From: Ailanthus altissimus
Lineage: Eukaryota > Streptophyta > Magnoliopsida > Sapindales > Simaroubaceae
DNA: 64,000 nt
NCBI GenBank assembly: GCA_946807835.1
Contig: CAMPEX010000001.1
Coordinates: forward strand, 8,013,001 to 8,077,000
Reading direction: 5' to 3'
Shown in pieces: positions 34,991 through 47,640 of the stretch. Both the position numbers and the translations under genes were made by a program. How positions within the stretch are numbered: position 1 is the stretch's first letter; every line of letters starts with the position of its first letter. The notes below the pieces were generated by a model, which was not told where the DNA came from, ran no database searches, and saw only the letters and a program-made list of their open reading frames with translations.

Positions 34991-36570
34991 TGTGGATCAA
35001 CTTGCATGATGATGAACACATGAAAATGCATGTTGTTAAAAGATTCAATCACCATTTAATGTCACTAATTTTAGTATTTTCTGTATTTTTAGCTTGAAAT
35101 AAAGTGTTCTCCTTAAATTGTGATTAATGAATGTTATTTGGACAGGTTTAGGTAAATTGGACATAACTCTCAATGTAGAAATCGAAATGAAGAAATTCTT
35201 GAACCTGGTGCAACATGACTCAATCTTACACAAATTTGAAGAATAGTGGAAAAGCCAAATCTAACATGTTATGGGCCAAAAATTGAGATACAACAGAATC
35301 GGACTACAACTCTTACCCAGCTTGACCCAACTCACGTATTTGAACCGTATCTCCCAAAATACGTACTCAATTGGTATAATTCTTAAAGCTGTGAATTTCT
35401 GACTTAACTATCAATAACTCGTATGTTTATGGTAAAGTCCAAATCAGCCGTTATCATGGACCAAATCGCATTGCAAGTGGGTAAAATGGTTGTTGGCCGA
35501 ATTCTGATGTATCTTTGGAATTTTGCTCATATCTCATTGGATACTCATCCAATTTGCATGAAATTAGTGCCTATGGAAAGAAGAGTCAAAATTATACAAC
35601 TTTCATGTCGGCTGCAGAAGCTAAATTGATCATTTACATTATCAAAAACGTGCTGCAAGTGGATACACGAGTTATTGGCTTAAAATTATTGAAGATTGAT
35701 GTCATCCATGACATATGACCATTTATTGCCTATATAAGGAGACCCTTAGGACATTTTTAATAGAAAATTCTCTCTTCTTTTATTCTCATTAACATGTATT
35801 GTAATTTAGGCTAGAGTTCCTAGCAAGGCTAAGAGATGAACTTTTATGTGTAATAAATCTACTTCCATGCTTTGATTCGGTGTCAAGAGCTATAAATGTT
35901 GTAAGTTTGGTTTTGATTAAACTCTTATCTATTTTATTTTCTATAATCCAGAGGTTATAATTCTCATATCTCATATATGTTCAGTCATGCTTTTCTTATG
36001 TGATTCATGTTGATTTATAATTGTTACTGGTTACATTGTTTTATATGTTAATCTTTTACTGCAGTATTGTCAATTTGATATATTGTCGATCTTGGATAAC
36101 ATGTAAGGGCAATAAATGTTTGATATTCAAGTTAATCTTTTACTGCAATATTGTCAAAATGATATATTGTCGATCTTAAATAACTTGTATAAATAACATG
36201 ATGTGTGTTAATGTTTGCAAAGAGTTTAACTAAATCAAATACATGTGTTATCAAATGTGCTATATATTACATACCTTCTGATTGATTGTTTGGGATGTGA
36301 AACTTTCAGTTGAGTTATAAATATCGAATCAAAGTATAGAGTAGATTTATAAAGCATAATTGTGATTCTCAAAGCCTTGCTTAAATCATCATAAGATATT
36401 TTTCTCAATTCATAGACAATTCTATCTCATCCGTTTAAATCAATTAACCCTTTGCTACTGCTTTAATATTTTACTTCACTGACCTATTTTGCCAAGAGCT
36501 TCCTCGTGGGATCGACACCTCAATCTATACTGCGATAGCCGCGTTATATTTTAAGCGTAAACACATGACT
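34991..36570 (+). repeat. Gypsy-type LTR-like sequence
   Basis: A TATA region CTATATAAGGAGACCC at about 35730 is followed by a leader, and near 36500 there is CCTCGTGGGATCGACACC, a phrase that recurs close to the 3' end of plant Ty3/gypsy LTRs. The interior is non-coding. I could not fix the termini or a target duplication, so solo LTR and truncated element are both possible. Confidence 0.4.
36048..36195. repeat. Local tandem duplication, period 83 bp
   Basis: GTTAATCTTTTACTGCAGTA at 36048 recurs as GTTAATCTTTTACTGCAATA at 36131, each followed by ATATTGTCGATCTT about 30 bases on. Confidence 0.8.
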
Positions 36571-36793
36571 TATTCGATCTCAATTTCTTTTATGCTTGGT
36601 TTTAGATGGACTTAAGAGGAATAGATCGTAGTATTCGAGCTTCTTTAGTCAAAGCTATTCGCATCAATACATTAACCCTGTAATTTTGTCTCAGTATCTG
36701 TTGGATCGACCTTCTCGAATTATTTTATCAGCTCATTGACTTTTAGAGATAAGTGGTCATGTGATCTCCCAGTACCTCAAAATCCTAATTAAC

Positions 36794-37087
36794 TTAGTTG
36801 ACAACGAGCTGCGAGTTACTTTTGATGATGATTCTTTTGGCAATGAGTAACTGGGAAACTCTTAATTTGACTAAGAGGGCTTTTGTACTCTGTTTCATTA
36901 TTCGAAGTGAGAAAGTCGAATCTGGCTGCGTAATTAAGCTCATTTCTCTATAGGCTAATGAATATGATGCTAGTGCCACTGCCTTAAGAATTGGAGGCTC
37001 CATCAATGAAGAGTGTCCAAGTTGAAGTAAGGGGCTATGTGTTAGTTTGTTCATATGATGGCTCATTAGAGGGATTTTTTGGTACAA
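36794..37087 (-). pseudogene. Plant-type RNase H remnant of gypsy copy B
   Basis: A 97-codon stretch aligns by eye to the RNase H type in Tat-like polyproteins: a central HSSLMEPPILKAVALAS where families have DGSSN..G.GAGVIL, then SLRIMKQSTKALLVKLRVSQ for the FKATNNEAEYEALLAGLRLA helix, then AKRIIIKSNSQLVVN. Several catalytic acidic residues are lost, so it is inactive. Confidence 0.7.
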
Positions 37088-39020
37088 CTACATCACCGTA
37101 GGTACATTTCGTAACAAAACCTATACGGGCTTGTCCCTTAATGGCACTTTCGGCTTGAATTGAGTTTGACCACCCATTTGATCAATCATTTAGAGAGATT
37201 GGGCTTATAAAGAATCTATCTTAAAGGTTAGTTCATAAAGACGATTATGATGTGGGCCTGAAAGTATGGTCGTAGTTTTCATCCTACAATGACCAATGTC
37301 AATGCCAACTTCTCAATTAAGAGGTAACAGGTCTTAGGATCTATGAAGGCCTTAGTGGAAAAGTATATAGGTCTTCAGGCTCCCTTATCCTCTTTAACCA
37401 ATATTGCACTTATTGTTTATGCTGAGACCACTAGGTATATGATTAACCAGTCCCTAATCTTCGATACTACAAAGTGAAGTGAATGGGCTAGGTACGCTTT
37501 AAGCTTTTGAAAAGAATCCTCTCACTTAGGAGTCCACCTCGTCTTCTCTTTGCTCGTGATAGTCTGAAGAAAATTCAAAGTATTTGTTAGTAGCTTTAGA
37601 AACAAACCTACTTAGAGTAATAACTTAGCCTATTAGCCTTTGAAATTCTATGATAGTGCTTAGGGATTTCATTTTAAAGATTGTCCAAACTTTATCTGAA
37701 TTGGCCTCAATTTCTTTCCAGCTCATCATGAATCTCAACCATTTCCTTGATTCAACCCCAAAGGCATACTTCTCAGGATTCAGTGTCATATTGCATTTTT
37801 TTCAAGATCTCAAATGTGTTCCTCATTATATCCACATGATTTTTGAGCTGAATTGATTGTAATCATATCGTCAACATACACCTTCATACTCTTTACAATC
37901 AATGGCTTAAACAATTTATTCACAAGCCTATGGTAGGTGGCACATGCATTCTTTAGCCTAATTGGTATGACCTTGTAATAGCAGGTCCCCTAATGGATTA
38001 TGAATGATGTATTCTTCTGGTCGAAAGGAAACATTCTAATCTAGTTGTATCCCAAAAAGATATTCATCAAGCTGAGAAGGGCATGCCTGACCGTAGAGTC
38101 CACTAACTAGTTTATTTTTTAGAGTGAAATATTATATTTGAGGCAAGCCTTATTCAAATTCGTGAAGTCTTTTTGTTGGCTTTTTCAACCATCATAAAAT
38201 TAGCCAATTATTTAGGATAGTGAACTTCTCAAATGAATTCTTTTTATTAAAAGCTTCTTAACTTCAGTTGTGATAGCTTTATTCCTCTCCTAGTTGAAAA
38301 CTTATTTCTTTTGCTTAATCAACTTGAAAGACAAATCGACATCGAGTGTATAAGATATCAAGACGAGATCTATTCCCAACATGTATTCATGCTACTAAGC
38401 GAAGATATCTGAGAACTCCTTAACTAATGTGCTCGGTTCTTCTTTAATCTTTAGTCCCAACTATAAGCATATCCTTACCACCTTCTCAGGTGACTCAAGT
38501 TTAATGGGAACCAACAATAATTCCCCAACAGACTTTGGAGACTTTGACTTATTCTCTTATATCTCTTCCATCATTGAGATGTATAAGGTTTTTTTTGACG
38601 AGGTTGCATAACAGCTACTAGCTGCCTTCTGATCGCCAAAAAATGATCCCAACCCCACTCTAGTTGAGAATTTCAATTTTAAATAATGGATAGACATGTC
38701 TACATTCAAATTTCTCATAAAAGGTCTTCTCAGCATAATTTTTATAAGGCATTGTCTAGTCGACCATCATAAAGCTCATCATTAAGGTTTAGACCTAAGG
38801 CATTTCTCCCAAAGATATGAGAAAATTGACTCCCCCAAGTGACATGATGCAACCATCTCCAAATTTGTATATCGGAGTTTATGTTCTCACAATCTTTAGG
38901 TTTCTGATGTTGAGCTCATCTAATGTCTCTTTAAATATTATATCCACTACACTTCTGATATTGACAGCACTAATTTATTTTCTATTTAAATTTTCTCTCA
39001 ATCTTAGCTTAAATTAACTT
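36794..39020 (-). mobile_element. Decayed Ty3/gypsy (Tat-like) retrotransposon, copy B
   Basis: From high to low coordinates on the minus strand are protease-end similarity (about 38990-38800: DIIFKETLDELNI, CIMSLGGVN), RT blocks including KVYVDDM near 37870, the RT-RNase H connection (37600-37100; for example KLRPYFQAHIIIV), and an RNase H domain at 37087-36794 ending IIIKSNSQLVVN, the SDSQLVV motif with its first Asp changed. Stops and frameshifts are frequent. gag and integrase are not seen. It shares the protease and RT architecture with copy A at 840-4582. Confidence 0.78.
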
Positions 39021-39263
39021 GAGATCATGAAAATTAATTTTTATTCTTTCGTATGGTATTATTTGTGGCTTGTTGATTGTTAATCTCTCAACAATCTCGA
39101 GCTCTTTTAATTTATTTCTCATGTTAATAAGTCATAGTGGATGCTTTGAAATTTATCTTTGATCCTTACCCATTTTATTCATATTATTAGATCTATTTTC
39201 ATGAATTTCGGTGATTGATGACTGTTCACTTAGTTTCTATTCGAACTCTTCATTTTTATTTTA

Positions 39264-39732
39264 GATAATTTGAAATACCACCCTGAATTTTGGAGCGAAT
39301 TTACATTATTCCAGTAACTATTGAATCATTTGACATATTCTCAAAATTTGAATAAATCCTACATACCCCCCCTTGAGTTGTACTCCCATTACAATATTAC
39401 TTATTCTATATAAAATGATTAACTTATCCCGGGGATATTAATGAAAAGTGAGAAGATATTTTATCTTATATATATCAAATTAATTACAAATAAATATGCA
39501 TGGTAATTTTATCAAATAAATATACAATTAATTTGGTATATGAGGAATAAAATTATCTTTTCACTTTCCATTAATGTATCCATGGGTAAGCTAATCATTG
39601 TGAAGCAGAAATTTAACGGAAGTACAACTTCAGGGGATTTATTCAAATTTCAAGGAGTATACCAAATAGTTTGATAGTTAGTGGACTAATGTAAAAATGC
39701 TTCAAACTTCAGGAAGTGATGTCAAATTATCC
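39264..39732. mobile_element. Palindromic MITE / foldback element
   Basis: The left arm beginning GATAATTTGAAATACCACCC is the reverse complement, with mismatches, of the right arm ending GTGATGTCAAATTATCC. Pairing continues through TTTGAATAAATCC, GAGTTGTAC, ATGATTAACTTA and GAAAAGTGAGAAGATA to a centre near 39500, so the arms are about 230 bp. AT-rich flanks (TTTTATTTTA left, CTTTTATTTA right) may hide an 8-9 bp target duplication. No coding capacity. The transposase family that moves it is unknown. Confidence 0.8.
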
Positions 39733-40155
39733 CTTTTATTTATTTCATTTTCTTTGATTTGTTGACTTTGATGAGTAATATTCACCTTTGCATGCTTCCA
39801 GCTCGGTTTTTCTTTGATATTGTAACCTTGACGAAGTGATATTCCATGGCCAAGTTTAAGTGTGTTTATTTAAGTCTATCCAGATCCATTTCATGGTAAG
39901 CTTATGGCCATTGAATGTTAAATCAAAACAAGTGACAAATGCTGCTGATTCTCTTTCGTTTACCAAAAGACAAAACGCTCTCTCTCAAAACAAAAAAAAA
40001 AAAAACAAAAACCTTAGTCGTTACAAAATGCCTCTCCCATCTCCACTGGGGAGAGGGATTTTTTGCCCTTTGACCGGTGGACACACGTTCCCTTGATCTG
40101 TGTTCCGTTCTTCTTGTTTTTGTTTTTTTCTGTTTTTTCTTCATCCTTTATTTTA
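39733..40155. other. Left flank of the CACTA element, 5'-UTR-like
   Basis: It contains CTCTCTCTC and A-rich leader-like sequence and a pyrimidine-rich run ending TTTATTTTACAG at 40158, which resembles a splice acceptor. With the element removed, the sequence runs directly into the low-repeat, codon-like DNA after 55127. A broken host gene is possible, but I recognise no protein. Confidence 0.3.
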
Positions 40156-40158
40156 CAG
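40156..40158. other. CACTA target-site duplication, left (CAG)
   Basis: CAG immediately before the left CACTA terminus, repeated at 55125-55127. Confidence 0.8.
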
Positions 40159-40179
40159 CACTAAAGAAATTTAATTCTT

Positions 40180-40930
40180 AACCAAAACTATTTTTATAAT
40201 TAAAACTACAAATTTTATGATTAAAATTTATGATAATAAAAATATTTCATGATAATTTTTGTCTCTTATAATGCGTGACAAATTATATTTAACCACAAAA
40301 TTTACATTTTGTAGCTAAATATAAATAGTCACAAATTTTTTGTCACAATATATTATAATTAAATATAATATTTATCCACAAATATTATGTGATTAAATGT
40401 GATATTTATCCACAAACTCTTTATAACTAAATGTATTTTGTATTATTTATATCGAATATTTTGTAGCTTAATGTATTATTTAGCCATGAATATTTTGTGA
40501 TTTAATGTATTTTTTAACCACGAATAATTTATAGATAAATAACACATTTAGTCACAAAATATAAATTTTTTAAATAAATATATTTCGCCACGCACTATAA
40601 GAGATGAAAATTGTCACGAAACATTTTCGTGACAAAATCTTTAACCACGAAAATTGTAGTTTTAGCCACGAAAATAATTGTGGCTAACTGTACAATTTAG
40701 CCACATATATTTTGTGGCTAAATGTTTGTGATTAATTATATTTAGTTATAAAATATAATTTTATGTATAGATATAATCTATCACGTATTATATAGGAGAC
40801 CAAAATTTTTAGAAAATATTTTTGTGGCCAAAAGCTTTAGCCACAAAATTTGTATGTGTGGCAAAATATTCTATTTTTTTGCCATAAAATATTTTGTGAT
40901 TAAATATTGTATTTAGCCACAAAAAAAAGT
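40180..40930. repeat. Left subterminal repeat cluster of the CACTA element
   Basis: Many direct and inverted copies of a motif close to GCCACAAAATATTTTGTGGC, each pairing CCACAAA with TTTGTGG around a short AT core and often followed by TAAAT. In En/Spm-type elements such clustered subterminal motifs bind the TNPA-like protein. Confidence 0.85.
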
Positions 40931-40989
40931 ATAAAATAAAAATAAAGATTGACAATCATGCTTGAGATGGTTGTAAAAATTGCTCCAAT

Positions 40990-42836
40990 GATAAAAGTAT
41001 ATTACTCAGAAGGAACTTATTAATAACAATCTCGAATTGTTTAAGTCAAGTAGATAAATTATCAATAGTACTCTGTTGGGATTGCACAATAGTCTTAGTT
41101 TGCTGCAGCTCTATCTTTATTGTCTCTAACTCACTATTTATTGAATCTAATTCATAACGTAATGCTGACTCATTTTGACTAAATGTTCCATGTAAACGTG
41201 ATTGCTTCCTAATTCCTAGTTCCGAGTAGTATGCATTTTTCTTTTCAAAAAACTCTTGAGATAAATGCTCATCACTGAATTATTCACATCCCTCAATATT
41301 TCTCTCCTCCTGAAGTTGCTTTATCTTCTCTTATAAATTATAAAAGTAAAATATTAAAAAAATAATAACTTCTCGCATTAACATATGAATTAATTAAAAA
41401 TATTATGTTGAACATGTAAAAATAATAACAAAAATATTTACATATCGTGATTATACTTCAAAATTCACCCATTCTTTATTAGCACTATAATGGATAGTAA
41501 AAAATAAATCTGAAAAGCTTTGTACTTCACTATTTTCACCCTATGTTTGAACTAAATATTTAAAACATATGAAAAACTTGTGAAATATTGTTAAGATATG
41601 AAAATGAAGAGACTATTTTACCTTAGAGTTCTCACGATGAATAACAAATGATTTAGACCTATCACGATGATTATATGGGAGTTTCTTCTTATTTTTTACA
41701 TTTTTCTTGCACTTTTCCTGAAAACAAAGAGAATATATTTTTGTACAATATTTAATAAATATTTAAATAATAGCATTTCACAAATTTTAAAAATAAAACT
41801 AATCTACCAAAATTTTGACAACAACTCCCATATATTTTAGATATAAACACTCTATAATACATAAAAATTAAACATTCATAATATTCACAACTCATAATAA
41901 TGGTATCAAAATCTCATATCCCATCAATATACTGTAAACTTCAACAATAAAACTCAAACACTATCAACAATGTTAAGCTTCTTCTTTTTTAAAGTTGATA
42001 ATTAAAATATTAATACATTTAAAAGAAAATTAATTAAATATAAAATTAACACGTAATACTTTTCTTGATCCCAAAAGTCACATAAATACTCTTAATCTTC
42101 AATAGAGATCTTATTTGGAGGATGTTTAAGTGCCTCCTCATGTGACGAAAACTTAGCATAACTTTTCTTCAATTTATAATGATGACTACGATAACGTTCA
42201 CCCATAATATCATTCACACACATTATGATATGGTGTTGGTCCAAATCCAAATCTATTCTATTATATATTAGTGAATGAGATTGTAATACTTGTAAGTAAT
42301 AAAATCACACATTAATAAAAATATAAAAAATAATAATTAAAAGAAATTTATACCAAAAGCTTTTTGAATAACTTCATCCTCTCACTCTACGGTATGTGGA
42401 TCCAAGACTTTACATGAAGGAGAGCAAAATTTTGAACGATATAATCACACTCACTAGATAGTTTTGATGCTAATGGCCTTGTGGTTTTTCGGTGTTGTGC
42501 TGAAATAGTCAAAACTATTTGCCTTGATAATCGCACAATATAATCTAAACCTACCCCTCTTGTAGGACCACGACCTTTTTTAATAGATGGATGTAAGTCT
42601 ACAAATGTATAAAATAATAAGTAAGAATAATAAATTAACATGTAAAAAAAATTAAAATAATAAATTTGAACAATAAACTAACATGTAAAAGTGAAATACA
42701 AAAATACACTATGTTACTTGTGCTACTCCGTCGACTTGAAATAATCATAGGAGTCATATCGATAATCGGACTATATATTGATGTCGAAAGCAACAATTGT
42801 GATCATTTATGTCCACCTAGAGCCATATGAAAATAA
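40990..42836 (-). pseudogene. Transposase_24 (Ptta/En/Spm, TNPA-like) gene, decayed, multi-exon
   Basis: Proteins of this family are the second product of plant CACTA elements and bind the subterminal repeats. The minus strand shows consecutive exon-like blocks: MALGGHK then SPIIDMTPMIISSRRSST (42836-42720); KKGRGPTRGVGLDY and ASKLSSE...VKSWIHIP (about 42600-42390); DLDQHHIIMCVNDIMGERYR and KFSSHEEALKHPP (about 42250-42080); NKKKLPYNHRDRSKSFVIHR (about 41700-41620); ENSEVQSFSDLFF (about 41545-41480); and a coiled-coil end SALRYELDSINSELETIKIE (about 41190-41060). Between blocks are intron-like AT-rich gaps. In-frame stops (for example GHK* and IED*) show decay. Confidence 0.8.
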
Positions 42837-43084
42837 TGAAATATTATTATATTTAAGTAATTAAAAATTAAAATACATTAAAAAATGAGACCAAAATATA
42901 AATAAAGATATAATAAAAATATTTTAATAATACAAAAAATTATAGTATGTTTGTCTCGACAATACTATCTTCTTTTGTGTCGGTATCACTATATTCTTCA
43001 AACATATTTTCGTCGTTGTTGTCATCATTTGAAGTGTCAGAAATAAATCATGAATCGAAATATCTATCACATTCCTTTAAATAT

Positions 43085-46000
43085 TCACATTCCACTATCA
43101 ACCATAGTTGAAGCAATATTATCTCTAGCAAATAAATGTTCATCAAGATTGTCTTTTTGAATTGTCAAAATATTATAATCTGTCTCATATTGTTGATACA
43201 CTTCCGATTCATATATGTCATCATCATTTTCAGTATCTTCTTCGATCTTCTCTTGAATATCCCATACCCCCTTATGTTCCACTTTCTCTACTACCTTCCA
43301 CCCTTCACCGAGTTTAGGATTAACAATATACATTACTTGTCGTGCCTGAGTTGCAAGCACAAAAAGGTGTTCATCATACCATGTTTGAGTGACATTAACA
43401 GAGATAAAATAGTAATCTCGTCTTATTCTTTTTCTTTTAGGGTCAGTATCAAACCATTTACATTTAAACAATACAACTCGATAACCAGAAATATACTACA
43501 ACTCAATGACATTTGTCAAAAACACCCAAAAAATCAATTTCTTCATTGTCATATTCACCTGATACTACTATTTCACAATTTTGAGTTATTCTTTCACAAG
43601 GTATCATACTCCATTAACATTGCATTTAGAGTAATAAAAAAACCCTTAAATCAGGCCCACATGCTAAGGAATATAATTGGTCAGTTGCTTCCCTATAGCC
43701 TTCATAGCGCAAGCACTTTATCTAAAGCAAAATTAAAAATTATGTCAATTAAAATTATATCATATAATTTTACATAATACTTTGTTTGGACAATACTTGT
43801 AAAATAAACTTACATATGATGCAAACCATTTTGGAAAAAGTTGTTGATATTTTTCATTTATATTTTCAACCATTTTTGTTTGCAATAAAGCAATATGCTT
43901 TTTATTAAAAACATTATATGAAAAATAAAAAGTACCAAAATTTAAATTTATTCACTTTAAATATAGTTGCACCTATTCACAATTATTTAATATATACCAA
44001 TGAACTTTATCTATCTCTTGACAAGTAAATTCTTTTATTATAACTCCTCCAAATGGTCAAGTATTATGAGAAAAACCGATATCCTATCAATTTGGTTCCC
44101 TTCATCATCATTTCGCTCAGTCCATGTGAATTTTGTTTCAATTTGTCGATGATACATTAAGCAAAAAATTAATGACTCGTTTGCAATGTATGCTTCTGCA
44201 ATGAACCCTTCAGGATGAGCTTTGTTTTTTTACATATGCCTTATATTTTTCCAAAGCCCTACCAAATAGCATTAATTATAATTGAATATATATCAAGAAT
44301 TATTATAATTCAACATAAATTCTAAACAAAATTAATTTTACAAAATAATAATATTAGCATGAAGTTACCTTTCAATTGGATACATCCATCTAAATAAGAC
44401 AGAACCAGCGTAGTTTGTCTCTTGAGGTAAATGTACCGCTAAGTGCACCATTATATCAAAAAATGCAGGGGGAAAAATACGTTCAAGCTTGCACAATATT
44501 GTTATAATTCCCATTTGAATAATATCCAAATCAATCTTGGTTATTGTCTTGGCACATAATTGCTTGAAAAAGTTACATAGCTCTAAAATTATTGTGCACA
44601 CATTCTTTAGTACCAAAAAAATGACGTTTTTTATTTGGAGTATTCGCTTTAACAATACATGACAATCATGACTCTTCAAACCCAATAACTTACCATCTTT
44701 TATGCTTAAACACTTAGCAATATTTATTGCATATCCATCAGAAAATTTAACTAACTTTAATAACTAAAAGAACTCTATCTTTTCACTTGTGCTTAAAGTG
44801 TAACATGCATGAGGCGTCACAAATTTATCACCATCTCGTTGCAAATGCAACTTTTTTCGAATTTTCATCTTTTTAAGATCTAATCTGACCTTAGCAGTAT
44901 CTTTTGTCTTGCCCTCAATATTCAACAATATTCCAACAGGACTTTCACATATGTTTTTCTCAATATGCATCACATCGAGATTATGATGAAGTTTTAATGT
45001 TGGCCAATACTCTAATTCAAAAAAGATACTTTTTTTAGTCTAGTTCAATTTTTCTGGTTTTTGTTTCCTTTTCACATCTTTATTGTTATGATTCTTCCCA
45101 AGTGAAAGTTTTGGGAGAACATCATGCTGCTTTACAATATCATAACCAGGATACTCAATTAGAGCAATTCCCAATTCTCATCTACCATTATGCAGTCTGC
45201 TCTTTCACCATGGATGATTATCTGGTAAGAATTGACGATGTCCCATGTAACATATTTTACCATTCAACAACTCTGAAGATGTTTTCTCATTATATATAGG
45301 ACAAACCATATACCCTTTAGTACTCCATTCAGATAAATTGTCATAAGCAGGAAAATCATTAATAGTCCACAACATAGCTGCATGTAATATGAAATTACAT
45401 TTTGTTGAAACGTCATATGTCTCAACACCAACATTCCATAATTCCTTTAGTTCATCAACCAAAGGTCTAATAAACACATCAAAGTATTTCCCTGGTGATT
45501 TTGGTCCTGGAATAAGTAATAATATAAATAAATATGGCTCTTTCATTCACTTTCATGGTGATAGATTATAAGGCACAAGCATTATATGCCATAAGCTATA
45601 TTGATTATACATGTTAGCAAAAGGATTGAATCCGTCAATTGCTAGTCTCAATCTAACATTCCGTGAATCATGTACAAATCAAGGATGTGACATATCAAAT
45701 GCCTTCCAAGCTTCACCATCAGCTGGATGTCTTAACATGCTTTCTACAGCAACCGTTTTTCTTCAGCTGTCTCATATCTTTTGTAGTGTATCACGACATA
45801 AACAATCGTTGTAAACGAGGCTTTAGAGAAAAATAGAGTAATAATAATTTAGGAACCTTTTTACCTCTACCAACGTTTGGTTTATATCGCGGTTCACCAC
45901 ATACAAGGCATCTATCAAATGACTCATTCTCTTTCTAAAACAAAACACAATCATATTTACATGCATAGATAGTTTTATATCTCAATCCAATCCTAAATCC

Positions 46001-46630
46001 TTTAACATTTTTTTTGCATCATAAGTTGAGGTTGGTAAATATGCCCCTTCAGGTAAAGTGGTTTTCAATATATCTAGAATTAAATCAATTGACTTGTTGC
46101 TCCACTTATTAAGGACCTTTAAATGCATTAAATTAAAGCTGATAACCTAGCTCCAGGAAATAGCATCCTCTGAGCTTCGCTTAACAAACCAATTATGTTT
46201 CTCATTTCTCTATCTTTCATGTTAGGTAAAGGTGTGAAATTCCTCTGATCGGCTTGTTCTGAGGCAAGTACTTGTGAACTATGTACATCATGTAGCATAT
46301 CACACATCTCGACATATTGTTCTACATTTTTAGTATTTCCATCATCAGTTATTTCAGTTTCTTTTACTAATTTATTCTATTGCGAGAAGCAACCTCATAT
46401 TTTTCTGTTTGAAAAACCCACTTTTGATAACTACATGATATACCTGGCTTATACATATGAGCTTCAACTATATTTAAAGGATGAGAAAAAGCATTTTGAC
46501 ACTTTTGACATGGACATCGAGCATTATTATCCTTATCCAAATAATTTTTTGCAACATCCATAAATGACTTGACACCATCAATATACTCTTTACAAAGTCT
46601 ATCTAGAAGTCGCATCCAACTTCTATCTAT
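43085..46630 (-). pseudogene. TNP2-type CACTA transposase, decayed
   Basis: This is the DDE transposase that cuts CACTA elements. Going down the minus strand: the Transposase-associated domain (46630-46367; RLCKEYIDGVKSFMDVA, RCPCQKCQN), whose expected initiator is ATA, not ATG, ahead of DRSWM; the TNP2 domain (about 46135-44765; KWSNKSID, YDAKKMLKDLGLD, DGFNPFANMY, LIPGPKSPGKYFDVFIRPL, NDFPAYDNLSEWSTKG, CYMGHRQFLP, MMHIEKNICES); DUF4218 (44685-44365; GLKSHDCHVLLKRIL, CKLERIFPPAFFDIMVHLAV, LFRWMYPIER); then FIAEAYIANESLIFCLMY; then DUF4216 (about 43600-43300; SGEYDNEEIDFLG, MFKCKWFDTD). Many stops and frameshifts separate the blocks, so it is inactive. The order and coverage are those of a full-length protein. 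Confidence 0.9.
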
Positions 46631-46639
46631 TGTTTACCT

Positions 46640-47640
46640 CCTGCTAAATAATAATATATTATTATTTTCCTAAAAATGAATGTGCCAATTATAAGCATAA
46701 TGAATTCTACATTTTTTTTAACACTAAAGGCATAATGAATCCTATGTTTTTTTAACACTAAAGGCATATTACATATTATGTCACTTAACACATTTAGCCG
46801 TACTTTCAAATTTATAACTTATTTAGTGAAATACAATACATTTATTCTAGCCGCTACAATAAGCAATGTCGCAACTGTGCCTTTTATTTATTCAAAATTA
46901 ATATTATTTATTTATTTATTAAAATTATTTTTACTATAAAAATTAAAAAATAAAATAAGTGGATCAATTAGTTATGTGCCTGAAAATTTTGGCTATTTGT
47001 GAAATTTTCACAAATATATATCACATAAAACATAACAAAGCAAGTTCAAGATTTTTCTTCCATAGAAGTTTACACAATATAATGTATTATACAACAGAAA
47101 AATAATCTAAGAATGGTCTCCAAGTACTCAAATAATGTTTAGACATATTATGCTTCATTATTTGTCTCTAAAAGACAAATAAAAAAAATATGATAGATGA
47201 TTATAAAATAAATAAAAGCTAACATCTAACAAAAACCTTATGCAAAATTTGATGCGCTTGCAGCAAGCAAAATTTGAGATGACGTTTTGCTTCTTTGATC
47301 GATTAAACTTCAAGCTCTATTAAAATTAAAAACAAATGAAAGTGAGTTATAAAGCATTTGATGATTAACAAATTCTATCAAAAATATAAAATCTTACCAA
47401 AGAATCAGATTGGAACACTTAGAGAGTCAAAGAGAGTTATAAAAAAATGAAACTGGGTGTTTAAGGTTAGAATTTTGTTGTAAAAACTTAAAAGTAGAGA
47501 CAGAGAGAGTTAAGGTTTAAAAAAAAGAGATAGAGAGAGTTAAACGTTTGATTTAAGTTATTCGTATGTGGAATAATGTTCAATTTTAGTTATTGATAAA
47601 TTGTTATTGATTTTAGTTATCTCAAATCTGTTTCTAGGGA
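46640..47640. other. Non-coding 5' region of the CACTA element
   Basis: AT-rich and without a protein signal. It probably includes the leader of the TNP2 gene. A local duplication around 46690-46770 repeats AACACTAAAGGCATA. Confidence 0.45.

Noticed and set aside
43136..43777. 213-codon plus-strand ORF
   Set aside because: It is the antisense shadow of the TNP2/DUF4216 coding region on the minus strand.
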